Assembly: GCA_016191015.1 (NCBI GenBank)
Contig: JACPPM010000147.1
Location: forward strand, 1 to 33,405
DNA: 33,405 bases
Direction: 5' to 3'
Source of the DNA: Acidobacteriota bacterium
GTDB lineage: Bacteria > Acidobacteriota > CAIWXX01
Made by a program: the position numbers and the translations under genes. How positions within the stretch are numbered: position 1 is the first letter of the stretch; each line of letters starts with the position of its first letter. This document shows positions 1-8,212 of this stretch, piece by piece. A model generated the notes under the pieces. It did no database searches, had not been told where the DNA came from, and saw nothing but the letters and a program-made list of their open reading frames with translations.

Positions 1-150
1 GTAGAGGGCCCATTCTCATAGACTCAAGGGCCATGCTCGCGACTTCTCCGGTCGGATTGCCGGGCGAGGGACGGAAATTCATGACCATCCGGCACCCAGC
101 GACCACAATTACCAATTCCTTCACAGCTTCTGAGGCGTTACCAGGAGACC
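1..150. other. Left edge without an assigned gene
   Basis: I recognise no gene here. One minus-strand frame stays open to the window edge from about position 140, but it has no convincing ribosome binding site and no recognisable motif, so it may be the edge of a gene outside the window or chance. Confidence 0.3.
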
Positions 151-161
151 AAAAAAACCTC

Positions 162-189
162 TTGACATGAGTTTCTTATTAGCTAATAT
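162..189 (+). promoter_or_regulatory. Sigma70-type promoter of the first rrf2 gene and probably of the dsr operon
   Basis: A consensus -35 box TTGACA at 162-167 is followed after 16 bp by TAATAT at 184-189. The predicted transcription start falls near 196, inside the operator-like site at 195-210, and about 30 bp ahead of the rrf2 start codon. No comparably strong promoter is visible in the 115 bp between rrf2 and the next gene, so this promoter probably also reads into the downstream operon. Confidence 0.7.
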
Positions 190-194
190 ATCCG

Positions 195-210
195 ATTGGA
201 TAAGTCATCT
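195..210 (+). promoter_or_regulatory. Candidate Rrf2 operator, copy 1
   Basis: The site ATTGGATAAGTCATCT starts 5 bp after the -10 box and ends 14 bp before the rrf2 start codon. It matches sites at 20235-20250 and 20703-20718, which read ATGGGATTAGTCATAT and ATGTGATTAGTCATAT; the shared core is GATWAGTCAT. Position over the transcription start fits a repressor. That the Rrf2 proteins bind here is inferred from co-occurrence. Confidence 0.6.
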
Positions 211-224
211 AATGGGAGTCAGTC

Positions 225-626
225 ATGGAGTTATCATCCCGTAGCGAGCACGCCCTCCTGGTGCTCCTGTACCTGGCTCGGCAGGACGCCGGTCGGCACG
301 TCACGGTCGAGGCAATCGGCTCCACACAGCGGATCCCCCCGGGACTCCTTGAGCCGATCTTGCACGCGTTGGAAGGTGCCCGATACGTCCGCAGCCAACA
401 GGGTCAGCAGGCCGGCTACCGGCTTGCGAAAAGACCTTGCGACATCACGATCGCCGAAGTCATCCGGATCTTCGATGGTGCGCTGGCTCCCACCGACTCA
501 GTGAGCAGGTATTTCTTTGAACCAACCGCCCTTGAGCAGGAGAAGAATCTGATTCGTCTGTTCAAGCAGATCTGCAAGTACGTCTCCGGCAAGCTCGAAC
601 GCACAACACTCGCCGACCTCCGATGA
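225..626 (+). CDS. Rrf2-family transcriptional regulator (first paralog)
   Basis: A 133-residue winged-helix regulator of the Rrf2 family (relatives: IscR, CymR, NsrR). The N-terminus MELSSRSEHALLVLLYLARQ and the wing followed by GYRLAKRP are typical of the family. The three closely spaced cysteines that hold an Fe-S cluster in IscR are absent; the only cysteines are in RPCDIT and QICKYV, so sensing may be protein-based as in CymR. The start ATG has GGGAG six bases upstream. It is a clear paralog of the regulator at 20289-20690, with a more divergent wing (QAGYRLA where the paralog has GGYRLA). It sits first in the dsr operon behind an operator-like site, which suggests autoregulation and control of dsr expression. 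The signal sensed is unknown; a thiol or cysteine-synthesis signal is an inference from the gene neighbourhood. Confidence 0.9.
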   Translation: MELSSRSEHALLVLLYLARQDAGRHVTVEAIGSTQRIPPGLLEPILHALEGARYVRSQQGQQAGYRLAKRPCDITIAEVIRIFDGALAPTDSVSRYFFEPTALEQEKNLIRLFKQICKYVSGKLERTTLADLR

Positions 627-741
627 GTCTTGTCATCGACGCGCATTTCTTCTTCGCGTTCGTCGGAAGGTCCTTGCGCTGCCCCAACTGTCCTGAACCG
701 AAAGCCTTCATATCCCTAGCGTGGGTGGAAAGAGCTGAACC

Positions 742-2610
742 ATGACGAGCAACAACATCGAGAAGACGATCTACCTCGACAACGCGGCCACCAGCTATCC
801 CAAGCCGGACGTGGTCTACGATGCCATGGACACGTTCGCCCGCCAGGTGGGTGGGTCGGGCGGGCGCAGCTCGCACCGCCGGGCCATCGAATCGGCGACG
901 GTGATCGACGGAGCGCGCGAATCGCTCGCCACCTTGCTCGGCGCTAACAACCCCGAGTGCGTCTGTTTCGCGCAAAATGCCACCGAGGCGCTCAACATTG
1001 CCATCTACGGGCTCGCACAACCGGGGCGGCGCATCATCACGAGCATGGCCGAGCACAACTCGGTGCGCCGGCCGCTCGCCGATCTGCGAGATCGGTGCGG
1101 CTGCGAGGTAATCACCGTCCCGGCCGATGGACGCGGAAAATGGGATCCGCGCGCCGTCGTCGAAGCTCTCCGACCGGAGACGGCATTCGTGGTGCTGAGC
1201 TGGGCGAGCAATGTCACCGGGGCGCTCCAGGACATCGAGCTGGTGGCACATGCCTGCCGAGCAATGAATGTCCCGCTGGTTGTCGACGGAGCGCAGGTCT
1301 GCGGCGTTTATCCCGTGAACTTCAAAGAGCTCGGGTTTGCTGCATTGGCCTTCACCGGCCACAAGTCGCTCCTCGGCTCGCAAGGGACGGGCGGTCTGGT
1401 TGTCGATCCAGACTTGGCACCTCGCATCCGGCCGCTCAAGCGTGGCGGGAGCGGCACCGTCAGCCATTCTGAGGTTCACCCCGAGTTACTCCCGGACCGC
1501 TTCGAAGCCGGCACGATGAACTGCCACGGGCTGTCGGGACTGTACGCCGGCGTCGGCTTCTTACTGGAGCGCGGCGTCGAGTCCGTGCGCGCGCACGAGA
1601 TGGCGTTGTGGCGCCGCTTTCGTGAAGGGTTGCGCGAGATCGGCCATGTGCGAGTATACGGGCCGGTGGAGGCGGATCAGTCGGTGAGCATCGTCTCGGT
1701 GACCGTCGACAGAATGGAGCCGACCGACGTCGGCTTCCTCCTGGACATGCGCCACGGGATCTTGACGCGCACCGGCTTGCACTGCGCTCCGGGCGTTCAT
1801 CAGGTCATCGGCACTCTACCCACTGGCACCACCCGCTTCTCGATGGGGTTCTCAACTACCGAGGCCGACGTGGATACCGCCCTGTTCGCGCTCGCACACA
1901 TCCGCGAACGTGAAGCGCGCCCATCCACAGTGCCTACACCCGCGCGTCCTGCAGAGGCGTCAGCCGCCGTTCACGAGAAGTCCTACAAGCTCGATCAACT
2001 CGGCTTCCTCGTCGACAGCCACGAGTGGGACGAGGACTTCGCTCGCGGCATCGCCCCCTCGCTCGGGATCCCAGATGGGCTTACCGATGCGCACTGGAAG
2101 GTCATCCGCTTCCTGCGCGCGGCCACCGCCGAGACCGGCAGGTGTCCACTGGTGTACCACACGTGCAAGAAAACCGGCCTCGGCCTCGTCGACCTCCAGC
2201 GTCTCTTCCCGACCGGCTACCTGCGCGGCGCGTGCAAGATCGCCGGGATAACCTTTCGAGACGGATCGTTCAACGAACCGCGAGCCAGCAAGACCGAGAT
2301 GGCTCCGCATGTGCCGTTCGCGGGCAAGCCTTACCCAGTCAATGCGCAGGGCTTCCTCTTGTCCCCGATCTACTGGGATGAGACATTTGCAGCCGGCCGG
2401 GCCGACGAGCTCGGCATCTCGGGGCCGATGACTGACAAGCACTGGCAGATCATCCGCTGGCTCCGCGAGAGCTTTGAGCGCACCAGGCAGGTGCCGACAG
2501 TATTCGAAACCTGCAACCAGTGCGGAGTCACGATTGACGAGATGGAACAGCTCTTCCCGACAGGCTACCACCGTGGCGCGGTGAAGGTCGCCGGCCTTCG
2601 CGCCCTGTAG
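742..2610 (+). CDS. Cysteine desulfurase fused to two tandem DsrC/TusE-like domains
   Basis: A 622-residue three-domain protein. Residues 1-390 are a class V aminotransferase/cysteine desulfurase of the SufS/CsdA type: the PLP lysine is K208 in FTGHKSLLGSQGTGG and the persulfide-forming cysteine is C348 in RTGLHCAPG. After a Pro/Ala-rich linker come two DsrC/TusE-like domains, about 411-520 and 524-622, each with the GFL..W.E.F start and the LFPTGY.RGA.K.AG end. Of the DsrC redox cysteines, domain 1 keeps only CysB (C498 in RGACKIAG) and lacks the C-terminal CysA; domain 2 has neither (V614 at the CysB position). Both keep a cysteine matching C70 of the stand-alone DsrC. The fusion suggests that persulfide sulfur taken from cysteine is passed within one chain toward the Dsr machinery. 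It is the first enzyme gene of the operon, 28 bp before the next gene. The start has GGAAAGAG upstream. Domain identities are clear; the physiological role is inferred. Confidence 0.88.
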   Translation: MTSNNIEKTIYLDNAATSYPKPDVVYDAMDTFARQVGGSGGRSSHRRAIESATVIDGARESLATLLGANNPECVCFAQNATEALNIAIYGLAQPGRRIITSMAEHNSVRRPLADLRDRCGCEVITVPADGRGKWDPRAVVEALRPETAFVVLSWASNVTGALQDIELVAHACRAMNVPLVVDGAQVCGVYPVNFKELGFAALAFTGHKSLLGSQGTGGLVVDPDLAPRIRPLKRGGSGTVSHSEVHPELLPDRFEAGTMNCHGLSGLYAGVGFLLERGVESVRAHEMALWRRFREGLREIGHVRVYGPVEADQSVSIVSVTVDRMEPTDVGFLLDMRHGILTRTGLHCAPGVHQVIGTLPTGTTRFSMGFSTTEADVDTALFALAHIREREARPSTVPTPARPAEASAAVHEKSYKLDQLGFLVDSHEWDEDFARGIAPSLGIPDGLTDAHWKVIRFLRAATAETGRCPLVYHTCKKTGLGLVDLQRLFPTGYLRGACKIAGITFRDGSFNEPRASKTEMAPHVPFAGKPYPVNAQGFLLSPIYWDETFAAGRADELGISGPMTDKHWQIIRWLRESFERTRQVPTVFETCNQCGVTIDEMEQLFPTGYHRGAVKVAGLRAL

Positions 2611-2638
2611 TCCAGATCATGAGGCTCAGGGGGCAAGC

Positions 2639-4141
2639 ATGAGGTATGCGTTCGTCGTCGACAATCACCGCTGCATCGGCTGCCACGCTTGTTCAGTTGC
2701 GTGCAAGACCGAAAATCACGTGCCGCTCGGCGTCTTTCGCACCTGGGTCAAGTACGTCGAGAAGGGCCGCTTTCCGAACACCCGCCGGCATTTCCAGGTC
2801 ACGCGATGCAACCACTGCGCCGAGCCACCCTGTGTGGCGATCTGCCCGGTAGCCGCGGTCTCACAACGCCGCGACGGCATCGTCGACTTCAACTCAGCGC
2901 GCTGCATCGGCTGCAAGGCATGCATGCAGGCCTGCCCTTACGACGCCATCTACATCGACCCTGAGCGGCACACGGCCGCTAAGTGCAACTTCTGTGTGCA
3001 TCGCACTGACCTGGGTTTGGCACCGACCTGCGTCGCCGCTTGTCCGGCGCGGGCAATCATCGCTGGCGACCTGGATGATCCTCAGAGCGAGATCTCGCGC
3101 ATCATCGGGCGCGGTCAGGTGAGCGTGCGCAAGGCCGAGCAGGGCACGCGTCCGATGCTTTTCTACGTCGGTGCTGAGCAGACGGCGATCATTCCAGGAG
3201 CTTCCCGCAACGACCGCGCGTACATGTGGTCTGAACCGAACCACGCACTTGATGGCGGACATGAGACTCGCGCCGGCTTACCGACCGGTGGGCGTACTGT
3301 TTACGATGTTGAACACGAGCGTCCATGGGGCTGGCAGATCCCGACCTACTTCTGGACCAAGTCGATCAGTGCCGGCATCTTCGCTGTTCCCGCGCTCGCC
3401 TGCGCCGCCGGGCTGCCGGCGCCAGCTGCTCTAGGCGGGCTGCTCTTGAGCGGCCTGGCACTGTTGTTCATGGCCGCGACGCTGGCGCTGCTCCTCGGCG
3501 ACCTCTCGCGCCGCGAGCGATTCCTACGCGTGCTCCGCAGGCCGCGCTGGCAGTCGTGGGTGTCGCGTGGGGCGTTCTTACTCGTGGCGTATGTCTGCAT
3601 GACGGCGGCCTTCGGCATTGCACACCTGGTCCATGCCCCGCGCCTCGCGACGCTCCTGCTTCTTCCTACGGCCATCACGGGCGGGTTGGCGGCCGTCTAC
3701 ACGGCCTTTCTTCTGGGTCAGTGCGAAGGGCGTGACCTGTGGCAAGCTCCGCTCCTGCCTCTCCACCTCATCGTTCAGGCGGCAATCGCCGGCACAGCCG
3801 TGCTGGCTGTTTTGGGCGTGGGAGCAACGGCGCTCCCCGTGATCTGGTGGGTGCTCGCAGCCGGCCTCGGTCTGCATCTGTTGATGGTGACAATCGAGCT
3901 AGGCCCGCGACATGCCACCGGCAACAGCCTGCTGGCGGCCCGTGCCATCACGCGCGGTCGTTATCGGCGGATCTTCTGGGGCGGGGCAATCGTCGTGGGC
4001 GGCGTGATGCCGGCTCTCCTCCTGGCAGCCGGCCCGGCGGCCGTGTGGGCAACTGCCGCATCCGGCGGGCTGGCACTGCTCGGCCTCCTCGCCTTCGAAT
4101 GGTGTTTCATCATGGGCGGGCAGATCGCCCCGAACAGCTAG
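2639..4141 (+). CDS. SoeB-SoeC-like fusion: four-cluster ferredoxin plus NrfD/DmsC-type membrane anchor
   Basis: A 500-residue electron-transfer subunit. The N-terminal 200 residues carry four [4Fe-4S] cysteine sets as in DmsB/PsrB/SoeB: C12, C15, C18, C22, then CNHCAEPPCVAICP, CIGCKACMQACP and CNFC with CVAACP. The HERPWGWQIPTYFWTKS stretch opens the membrane part, in which I count about eight hydrophobic segments, matching the NrfD/DmsC-type quinone-interacting anchors. In characterised SoeABC and polysulfide reductase systems these are usually two proteins; here they are one. There is no signal peptide, so the iron-sulfur part should face the cytoplasm. The gene lies 21 bp before the catalytic subunit gene. 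A good AGGGGG ribosome site precedes the ATG. Likely role: electron exchange between the molybdoenzyme and the quinone pool. A polysulfide or other sulfur reductase is the alternative. Confidence 0.85.
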   Translation: MRYAFVVDNHRCIGCHACSVACKTENHVPLGVFRTWVKYVEKGRFPNTRRHFQVTRCNHCAEPPCVAICPVAAVSQRRDGIVDFNSARCIGCKACMQACPYDAIYIDPERHTAAKCNFCVHRTDLGLAPTCVAACPARAIIAGDLDDPQSEISRIIGRGQVSVRKAEQGTRPMLFYVGAEQTAIIPGASRNDRAYMWSEPNHALDGGHETRAGLPTGGRTVYDVEHERPWGWQIPTYFWTKSISAGIFAVPALACAAGLPAPAALGGLLLSGLALLFMAATLALLLGDLSRRERFLRVLRRPRWQSWVSRGAFLLVAYVCMTAAFGIAHLVHAPRLATLLLLPTAITGGLAAVYTAFLLGQCEGRDLWQAPLLPLHLIVQAAIAGTAVLAVLGVGATALPVIWWVLAAGLGLHLLMVTIELGPRHATGNSLLAARAITRGRYRRIFWGGAIVVGGVMPALLLAAGPAAVWATAASGGLALLGLLAFEWCFIMGGQIAPNS

Positions 4142-4162
4142 CTGACAGAGAAGAGAACCAAT

Positions 4163-7009
4163 ATGAATGAGTCAGCGACCACCAACAACGAGCTGCTCTC
4201 GTGCCCGCCGGTCGAGAAATGGGACGATTGGGTCGAGTACGATCCGGACGCGTGGCCGGCGCGGGTGGCTCGCCACTACGAGCTCATACCAACGATCTGC
4301 TTCAACTGCGAGTCGGCGTGCGGCTTGTTGGCCTACGTCGACAAAGCGACGGGCCGAGTGTGCAAGTTCGCGGGCAACCCGCTGCACCCTGGCAGCCGTG
4401 GGCGTGTGTGCGCCAAGGGTCCGGCGGTCATCAATCAGATCCACGATCCGGATCGGGTGCTCTATCCCATGAGGCGAGTGGGCAAGCGTGGCGAGGGCAA
4501 GTGGCAGCGCGTTTCCTGGGACGAGGTCATCGAGACCTTGGGCGCACGCATTCGCCGCGCCATCACTGAAGGGCGTGGCGAAGAGGTGATGTACCACGTG
4601 GGCCGGCCGGGGCACGACTTCATCATGGAGCGTCTCGTTCAGTCCTGGGGCATCGACGGACACAACTCGCACACCAACATCTGCTCGGCCGCGGCGCGTC
4701 TCGGCTACGTGCTCTGGCATCACGCCGACCGCCCTTCGCCCGATCACGCCAACGCGCGCTTCATCCTGCTGCTTTCCGCCCACCTCGAGAGCGGGCATTA
4801 CTTCAACCCACACGCGCAACGCATCATCGAGGGCAAGATGAAGGGCGCCAGGCTGGTGGTGATGGATCCCCGGCTCTCGAATACGGCCAGCATGGCAGAC
4901 GAATGGCTGCCGACCTATCCGGGCTCCGAGGCCGCCGTGCTGCTCGCTATGGCCCGAATCATTCTCGACGAGGGATGGTTCGACCGCGAATTCGTGCGCA
5001 CGTGGACCAATTGGCAGGATTACGAGGCCGACGGGTTTGCGGCGCGAGGCAACTCGTTCGACGACTTCGTAGCGGCGCTGCGGAGCCACTATGCACGTTA
5101 CACGCCGGAGCACGCCGAACAGGAGAGCGGCGTCCCGGCGAATCAAATCGTCCGGCTGGCGCGCGAGATCGCGGATGCCGGCAGCCGATTCTCGTCGCAC
5201 GTTTGGCGGGGTGCCGCCTCGGGGAACCTCGGTGGCTGGCAGGTGGCGCGCTCGCTCATGCTCCTGCACGTCCTGACCGGCTCGGTGGGCACGCCCGGCG
5301 GTCACAGCCTGAATGCGTGGGACAAGTTCGTGCCGCGCCCATTCAAGGTGCCGCCTCCGCAAAAGAAATGGAACGAGCTGCTCTATCCGCGCGAGTGGCC
5401 CCTGTCGCACCACGAGCTGTCGTTCCTGCTGCCGCACTTTCTCAAGGAAGGCCGCGGCCGCCTGGACGTCTATTTCACGCGCGTCTTCAACCCGATTTGG
5501 ACGTACCCGGACGGACTGTCCTGGGTCGAGGCCCTGCGAGACGAGAAGCTGGTGGGGTTGCATGCGGCGCTGACGCCGACGTGGAGCGAGACTGCGTGGC
5601 TTTCCGACTACGTCTTGCCGATGGGGTACTCCTCCGAGCGGCACGACCTCATGAGTCAGGAAACGCACGCGTCCCGCTGGATCGGCTTCCGTCAGCCGGT
5701 GTTGCGCGTTTTCAAGGAACGTCGCGGTGAGCCGGTCGATCTTACATGTCAGGCTAATCCCGGCGAGGTGTGGGAAGAAGACGAGCTCTGGATCTCTCTT
5801 TCGTGGGCCATCGATCCGGATGGCTCTCTGGGCATCCGCCAGTACTTCGAGTCCCCGTACCGCCCCGGCGCGCGCATCACGGTGGACGAGTATTATCGCT
5901 GGATCTTCGAGAACTCGGTGCCAGGCTTGCCTGAAGCAGCGGCGCAGAAGGGCCTCACCCCGCTCCACTACATGCGCCGGTACGGCTGCTTCGAGATCGC
6001 CAAGGACGTGTATCGCGTCAACGGGACACCGCTCTCCGAGGCCGACTGCGCGGACGCCGTAGCCAACTCCGCTGGCGTGTTGGAGAAAGACGGCAAGCCC
6101 GTCGGCATCAATATCAGGGGTGAGCGGGTCGTCGGCTTCAACACGCCCTCACGCAAGCTCGAGCTCTATTCGAGCGTTGTCGCGGCCTGGAAGTGGCCCG
6201 ACCAGGCGCTCCCCGAGCACGTGAAGAGCCACGTGCATCCTGCCGCGATTGCGCGAGCGGCCGGTCGCGAGGCGCCTGATTTCGACGCTGCGGCCATGCC
6301 GTCGGTCGAATGGATGGCAGAGGCGTGCGGCGATGTCTACTGCCTCCTGCCGATCTTCCGATTGCCGACGCTCATCCATACTCGGTCTGGGAACGCGAAG
6401 TACCTCTACGAGATCTCGCACAAGAACCCGCTGTGGGTCGCACCCCCTGACGCCGAACGATTGGGCGGTGTCGAGACCGGCGACCTGATCAAGGTGCACA
6501 CCGAGATCGGTTGGTTCGTGCTGCACGCGTGGGTGACCGAGGGGCTGCGGCCGGGTGTGGTCGCGTGCTCGCATCATCTCGGCCGCTGGCGGCTCGGCGA
6601 GGAGAACAAGACCGAGCGCATGTCGAGCGCTCAAGTGGACCTCCAAGAGCTCGGCAAGGGTCGCTGGTTCATGCGGCAACAGCGGGGCGTGCACCCATAC
6701 GAGTCATCCGATCCCGACACATCGCGGATCTGGTGGCGAGATGCCGGCGTGCACCAGAACCTCACTTTCCCGGTCCACCCGGATCCAGTGAGCGGGATGC
6801 ACTGCTGGCACCAAGTCGTGCGCGTGGAGAAGGCCGGGCCAAATGACCGCTACGGCGACATCTTCGTGGACACCAACCTTGCGCACGCCGTGTACAAGAA
6901 GTGGAAGTCTTTCGCGCGTCCTGCTCCCGGCCCCGGTGGGCTTCGTCGCCCGCTCTGGCTCCCCCGTGTCGCGCGCCCAGCACCGGAAGCGTACGTGATG
7001 AACAAGTAA
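4163..7009 (+). CDS. soeA: SoeA-like cytoplasmic molybdopterin oxidoreductase (probable sulfite:quinone oxidoreductase)
   Basis: A 948-residue member of the DMSO reductase/CISM molybdoenzyme family. The N-terminal [4Fe-4S] motif is C46, C49, C53 and C83 in GRVCAKG; a likely molybdenum-ligand cysteine is C174 in HTNICSAAARLGY. There is no twin-arginine signal, which is typical of SoeA and unlike the periplasmic PsrA/PhsA enzymes. With the fused SoeBC protein it would form a membrane complex on the cytoplasmic side that oxidises sulfite to sulfate and reduces quinone. Its place immediately before dsrAB (18-bp gap) fits sulfite made by reverse-acting DsrAB being oxidised in the same compartment. 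The family is certain; sulfite specificity is inferred from missing Tat signal and context. Thiosulfate, tetrathionate or polysulfide remain possible substrates. Confidence 0.75.
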   Translation: MNESATTNNELLSCPPVEKWDDWVEYDPDAWPARVARHYELIPTICFNCESACGLLAYVDKATGRVCKFAGNPLHPGSRGRVCAKGPAVINQIHDPDRVLYPMRRVGKRGEGKWQRVSWDEVIETLGARIRRAITEGRGEEVMYHVGRPGHDFIMERLVQSWGIDGHNSHTNICSAAARLGYVLWHHADRPSPDHANARFILLLSAHLESGHYFNPHAQRIIEGKMKGARLVVMDPRLSNTASMADEWLPTYPGSEAAVLLAMARIILDEGWFDREFVRTWTNWQDYEADGFAARGNSFDDFVAALRSHYARYTPEHAEQESGVPANQIVRLAREIADAGSRFSSHVWRGAASGNLGGWQVARSLMLLHVLTGSVGTPGGHSLNAWDKFVPRPFKVPPPQKKWNELLYPREWPLSHHELSFLLPHFLKEGRGRLDVYFTRVFNPIWTYPDGLSWVEALRDEKLVGLHAALTPTWSETAWLSDYVLPMGYSSERHDLMSQETHASRWIGFRQPVLRVFKERRGEPVDLTCQANPGEVWEEDELWISLSWAIDPDGSLGIRQYFESPYRPGARITVDEYYRWIFENSVPGLPEAAAQKGLTPLHYMRRYGCFEIAKDVYRVNGTPLSEADCADAVANSAGVLEKDGKPVGINIRGERVVGFNTPSRKLELYSSVVAAWKWPDQALPEHVKSHVHPAAIARAAGREAPDFDAAAMPSVEWMAEACGDVYCLLPIFRLPTLIHTRSGNAKYLYEISHKNPLWVAPPDAERLGGVETGDLIKVHTEIGWFVLHAWVTEGLRPGVVACSHHLGRWRLGEENKTERMSSAQVDLQELGKGRWFMRQQRGVHPYESSDPDTSRIWWRDAGVHQNLTFPVHPDPVSGMHCWHQVVRVEKAGPNDRYGDIFVDTNLAHAVYKKWKSFARPAPGPGGLRRPLWLPRVARPAPEAYVMNK

Positions 7010-7027
7010 GGCAAGCTAGGAGCTTTT

Positions 7028-8212
7028 GTGACTGAGAAGAAACCGACTCCACTACTCGACAATCTCGAAGCCGGCCCGTGGCCGAGTTTCGTCAAAGAGC
7101 TCAAGAAGAGCGCCAAGAGCCCGATGGTCCAGGACCTGCTGGGTGTCCTTGAGCGCTCGTACGAGGACAAGATGGGGCACTGGAAGCACGGCGGCCTGGT
7201 CGGGGTCAGGGGGTACGGTGGCGGTGTCATCGGACGATACAACGAGCTCGCCCGGGAGTTCCCGGACGCCGCCGAGTTTCACACGGTGCGCATCAACCAG
7301 CCGGCCGGCTGGTTCTACACATCCGACGTCATCCGCACCCTCTGCGACATCTGGGAGAGACATGGCTCGGGCCTCACCAATTTTCACGGCGCGACGGGAG
7401 ACATCATCTTTCTCGGAGCCAGGACCAGCGAGATCGAGGCGGTGTTCGGTGAGCTCATCGAAGCCGGTTTCGATCTCGGAGGATCGGGCTCGTGCCTGCG
7501 CACGCCGAGCTGCTGCTGCGGTATGGCTCGTTGCGAGTGGGCTTGCTACGACACCATGGCCCTGACGTATGACCTGACGCAGACCTTCCAGGACGAGCTG
7601 CATCGGCCCTCCTTCCCGTACAAGTTCAAGATCAAGAGCTCGGGCTGCCCAAATGACTGCGTCGCCGCGATCGCTCGCGCCGATCTCTCGATCATCGGCA
7701 CGTGGCGTGACGATATCCAGGTCGATAGGACCGCGGTCACCCAGTATGCCGCCGGGGGGCAGATCGACATCGCGGCCGACGTGGTGGCCCGCTGCCCGGC
7801 CGGGTGTATGACGTGGGACGGCCGATCGATCGGGATCGACAACGAGAGCTGCGTCAGATGCATGCACTGCATCAACGCCATGCCGAAGGCGCTCGCTCCC
7901 GGCAAGGACCGCGGCGCAACGGTTCTCGTGGGCGGCAAGGCCACGATCCTCGGCGGCGCCCTGCTCTCCTCGGTGCTCGTACCCTTCTTGAGAATGGAGC
8001 CGCCCTACGATGACCTCAAGGAGCTCATTCGCGCCATCTGGGACCTGTGGGGCGACCACGGCAAGAACCGCGAGCGCGTCGGCGAGTTCATTCAGCGCAT
8101 CGGCCTCGGCAACTTCCTCGAACAAATCGGCCTCGACCCGCAGCCTGAGATGGTCGCGCAGCCGAGGACGAATCCTTACATCTCCTACGAGCCCAAGGAA
8201 GGGAGACCGTAG
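7028..8212 (+). CDS. dsrA: Dissimilatory sulfite reductase alpha subunit DsrA
   Basis: 394 residues, close to the usual length of about 400-440. The siroheme-[4Fe-4S] ligand pattern is present: C163 and C169 in [15 protein letters not shown], and C207 and C211 in GCPNDC. The signature [20 protein letters not shown] is that of DsrA, although the usual KCSGC reads KSSGC. A ferredoxin insert follows, with CPAGC and CVRCMHC. The start is GTG, supported by AGGAG five bases upstream. With DsrB it forms the alpha2beta2 enzyme that interconverts sulfite and DsrC-bound sulfur in the cytoplasm. It is followed directly by dsrB. The three consecutive cysteines C162-C164 are unusual. Whether this enzyme is of reductive or oxidative type cannot be read from motifs alone; a tree is needed. 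Confidence 0.97.
   Translation: MTEKKPTPLLDNLEAGPWPSFVKELKKSAKSPMVQDLLGVLERSYEDKMGHWKHGGLVGVRGYGGGVIGRYNELAREFPDAAEFHTVRINQPAGWFYTSDVIRTLCDIWERHGSGLTNFHGATGDIIFLGARTSEIEAVFGELIEAGFDLGGSGSCLRTPSCCCGMARCEWACYDTMALTYDLTQTFQDELHRPSFPYKFKIKSSGCPNDCVAAIARADLSIIGTWRDDIQVDRTAVTQYAAGGQIDIAADVVARCPAGCMTWDGRSIGIDNESCVRCMHCINAMPKALAPGKDRGATVLVGGKATILGGALLSSVLVPFLRMEPPYDDLKELIRAIWDLWGDHGKNRERVGEFIQRIGLGNFLEQIGLDPQPEMVAQPRTNPYISYEPKEGRP

Noticed and set aside
1-140. Minus-strand frame open to the left window edge
   Set aside because: About 45 codons without a recognisable motif or convincing start; cannot be told from chance.
562-1479. 305-residue open frame antisense to the first rrf2 and the desulfurase gene
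   Set aside because: No family motifs, and it overlaps clear genes.
4172-5968. 598-residue open frame antisense to the SoeA-like gene
   Set aside because: A shadow of a GC-rich gene on the other strand: Arg/Ala/His-rich, no motif and no ribosome site.
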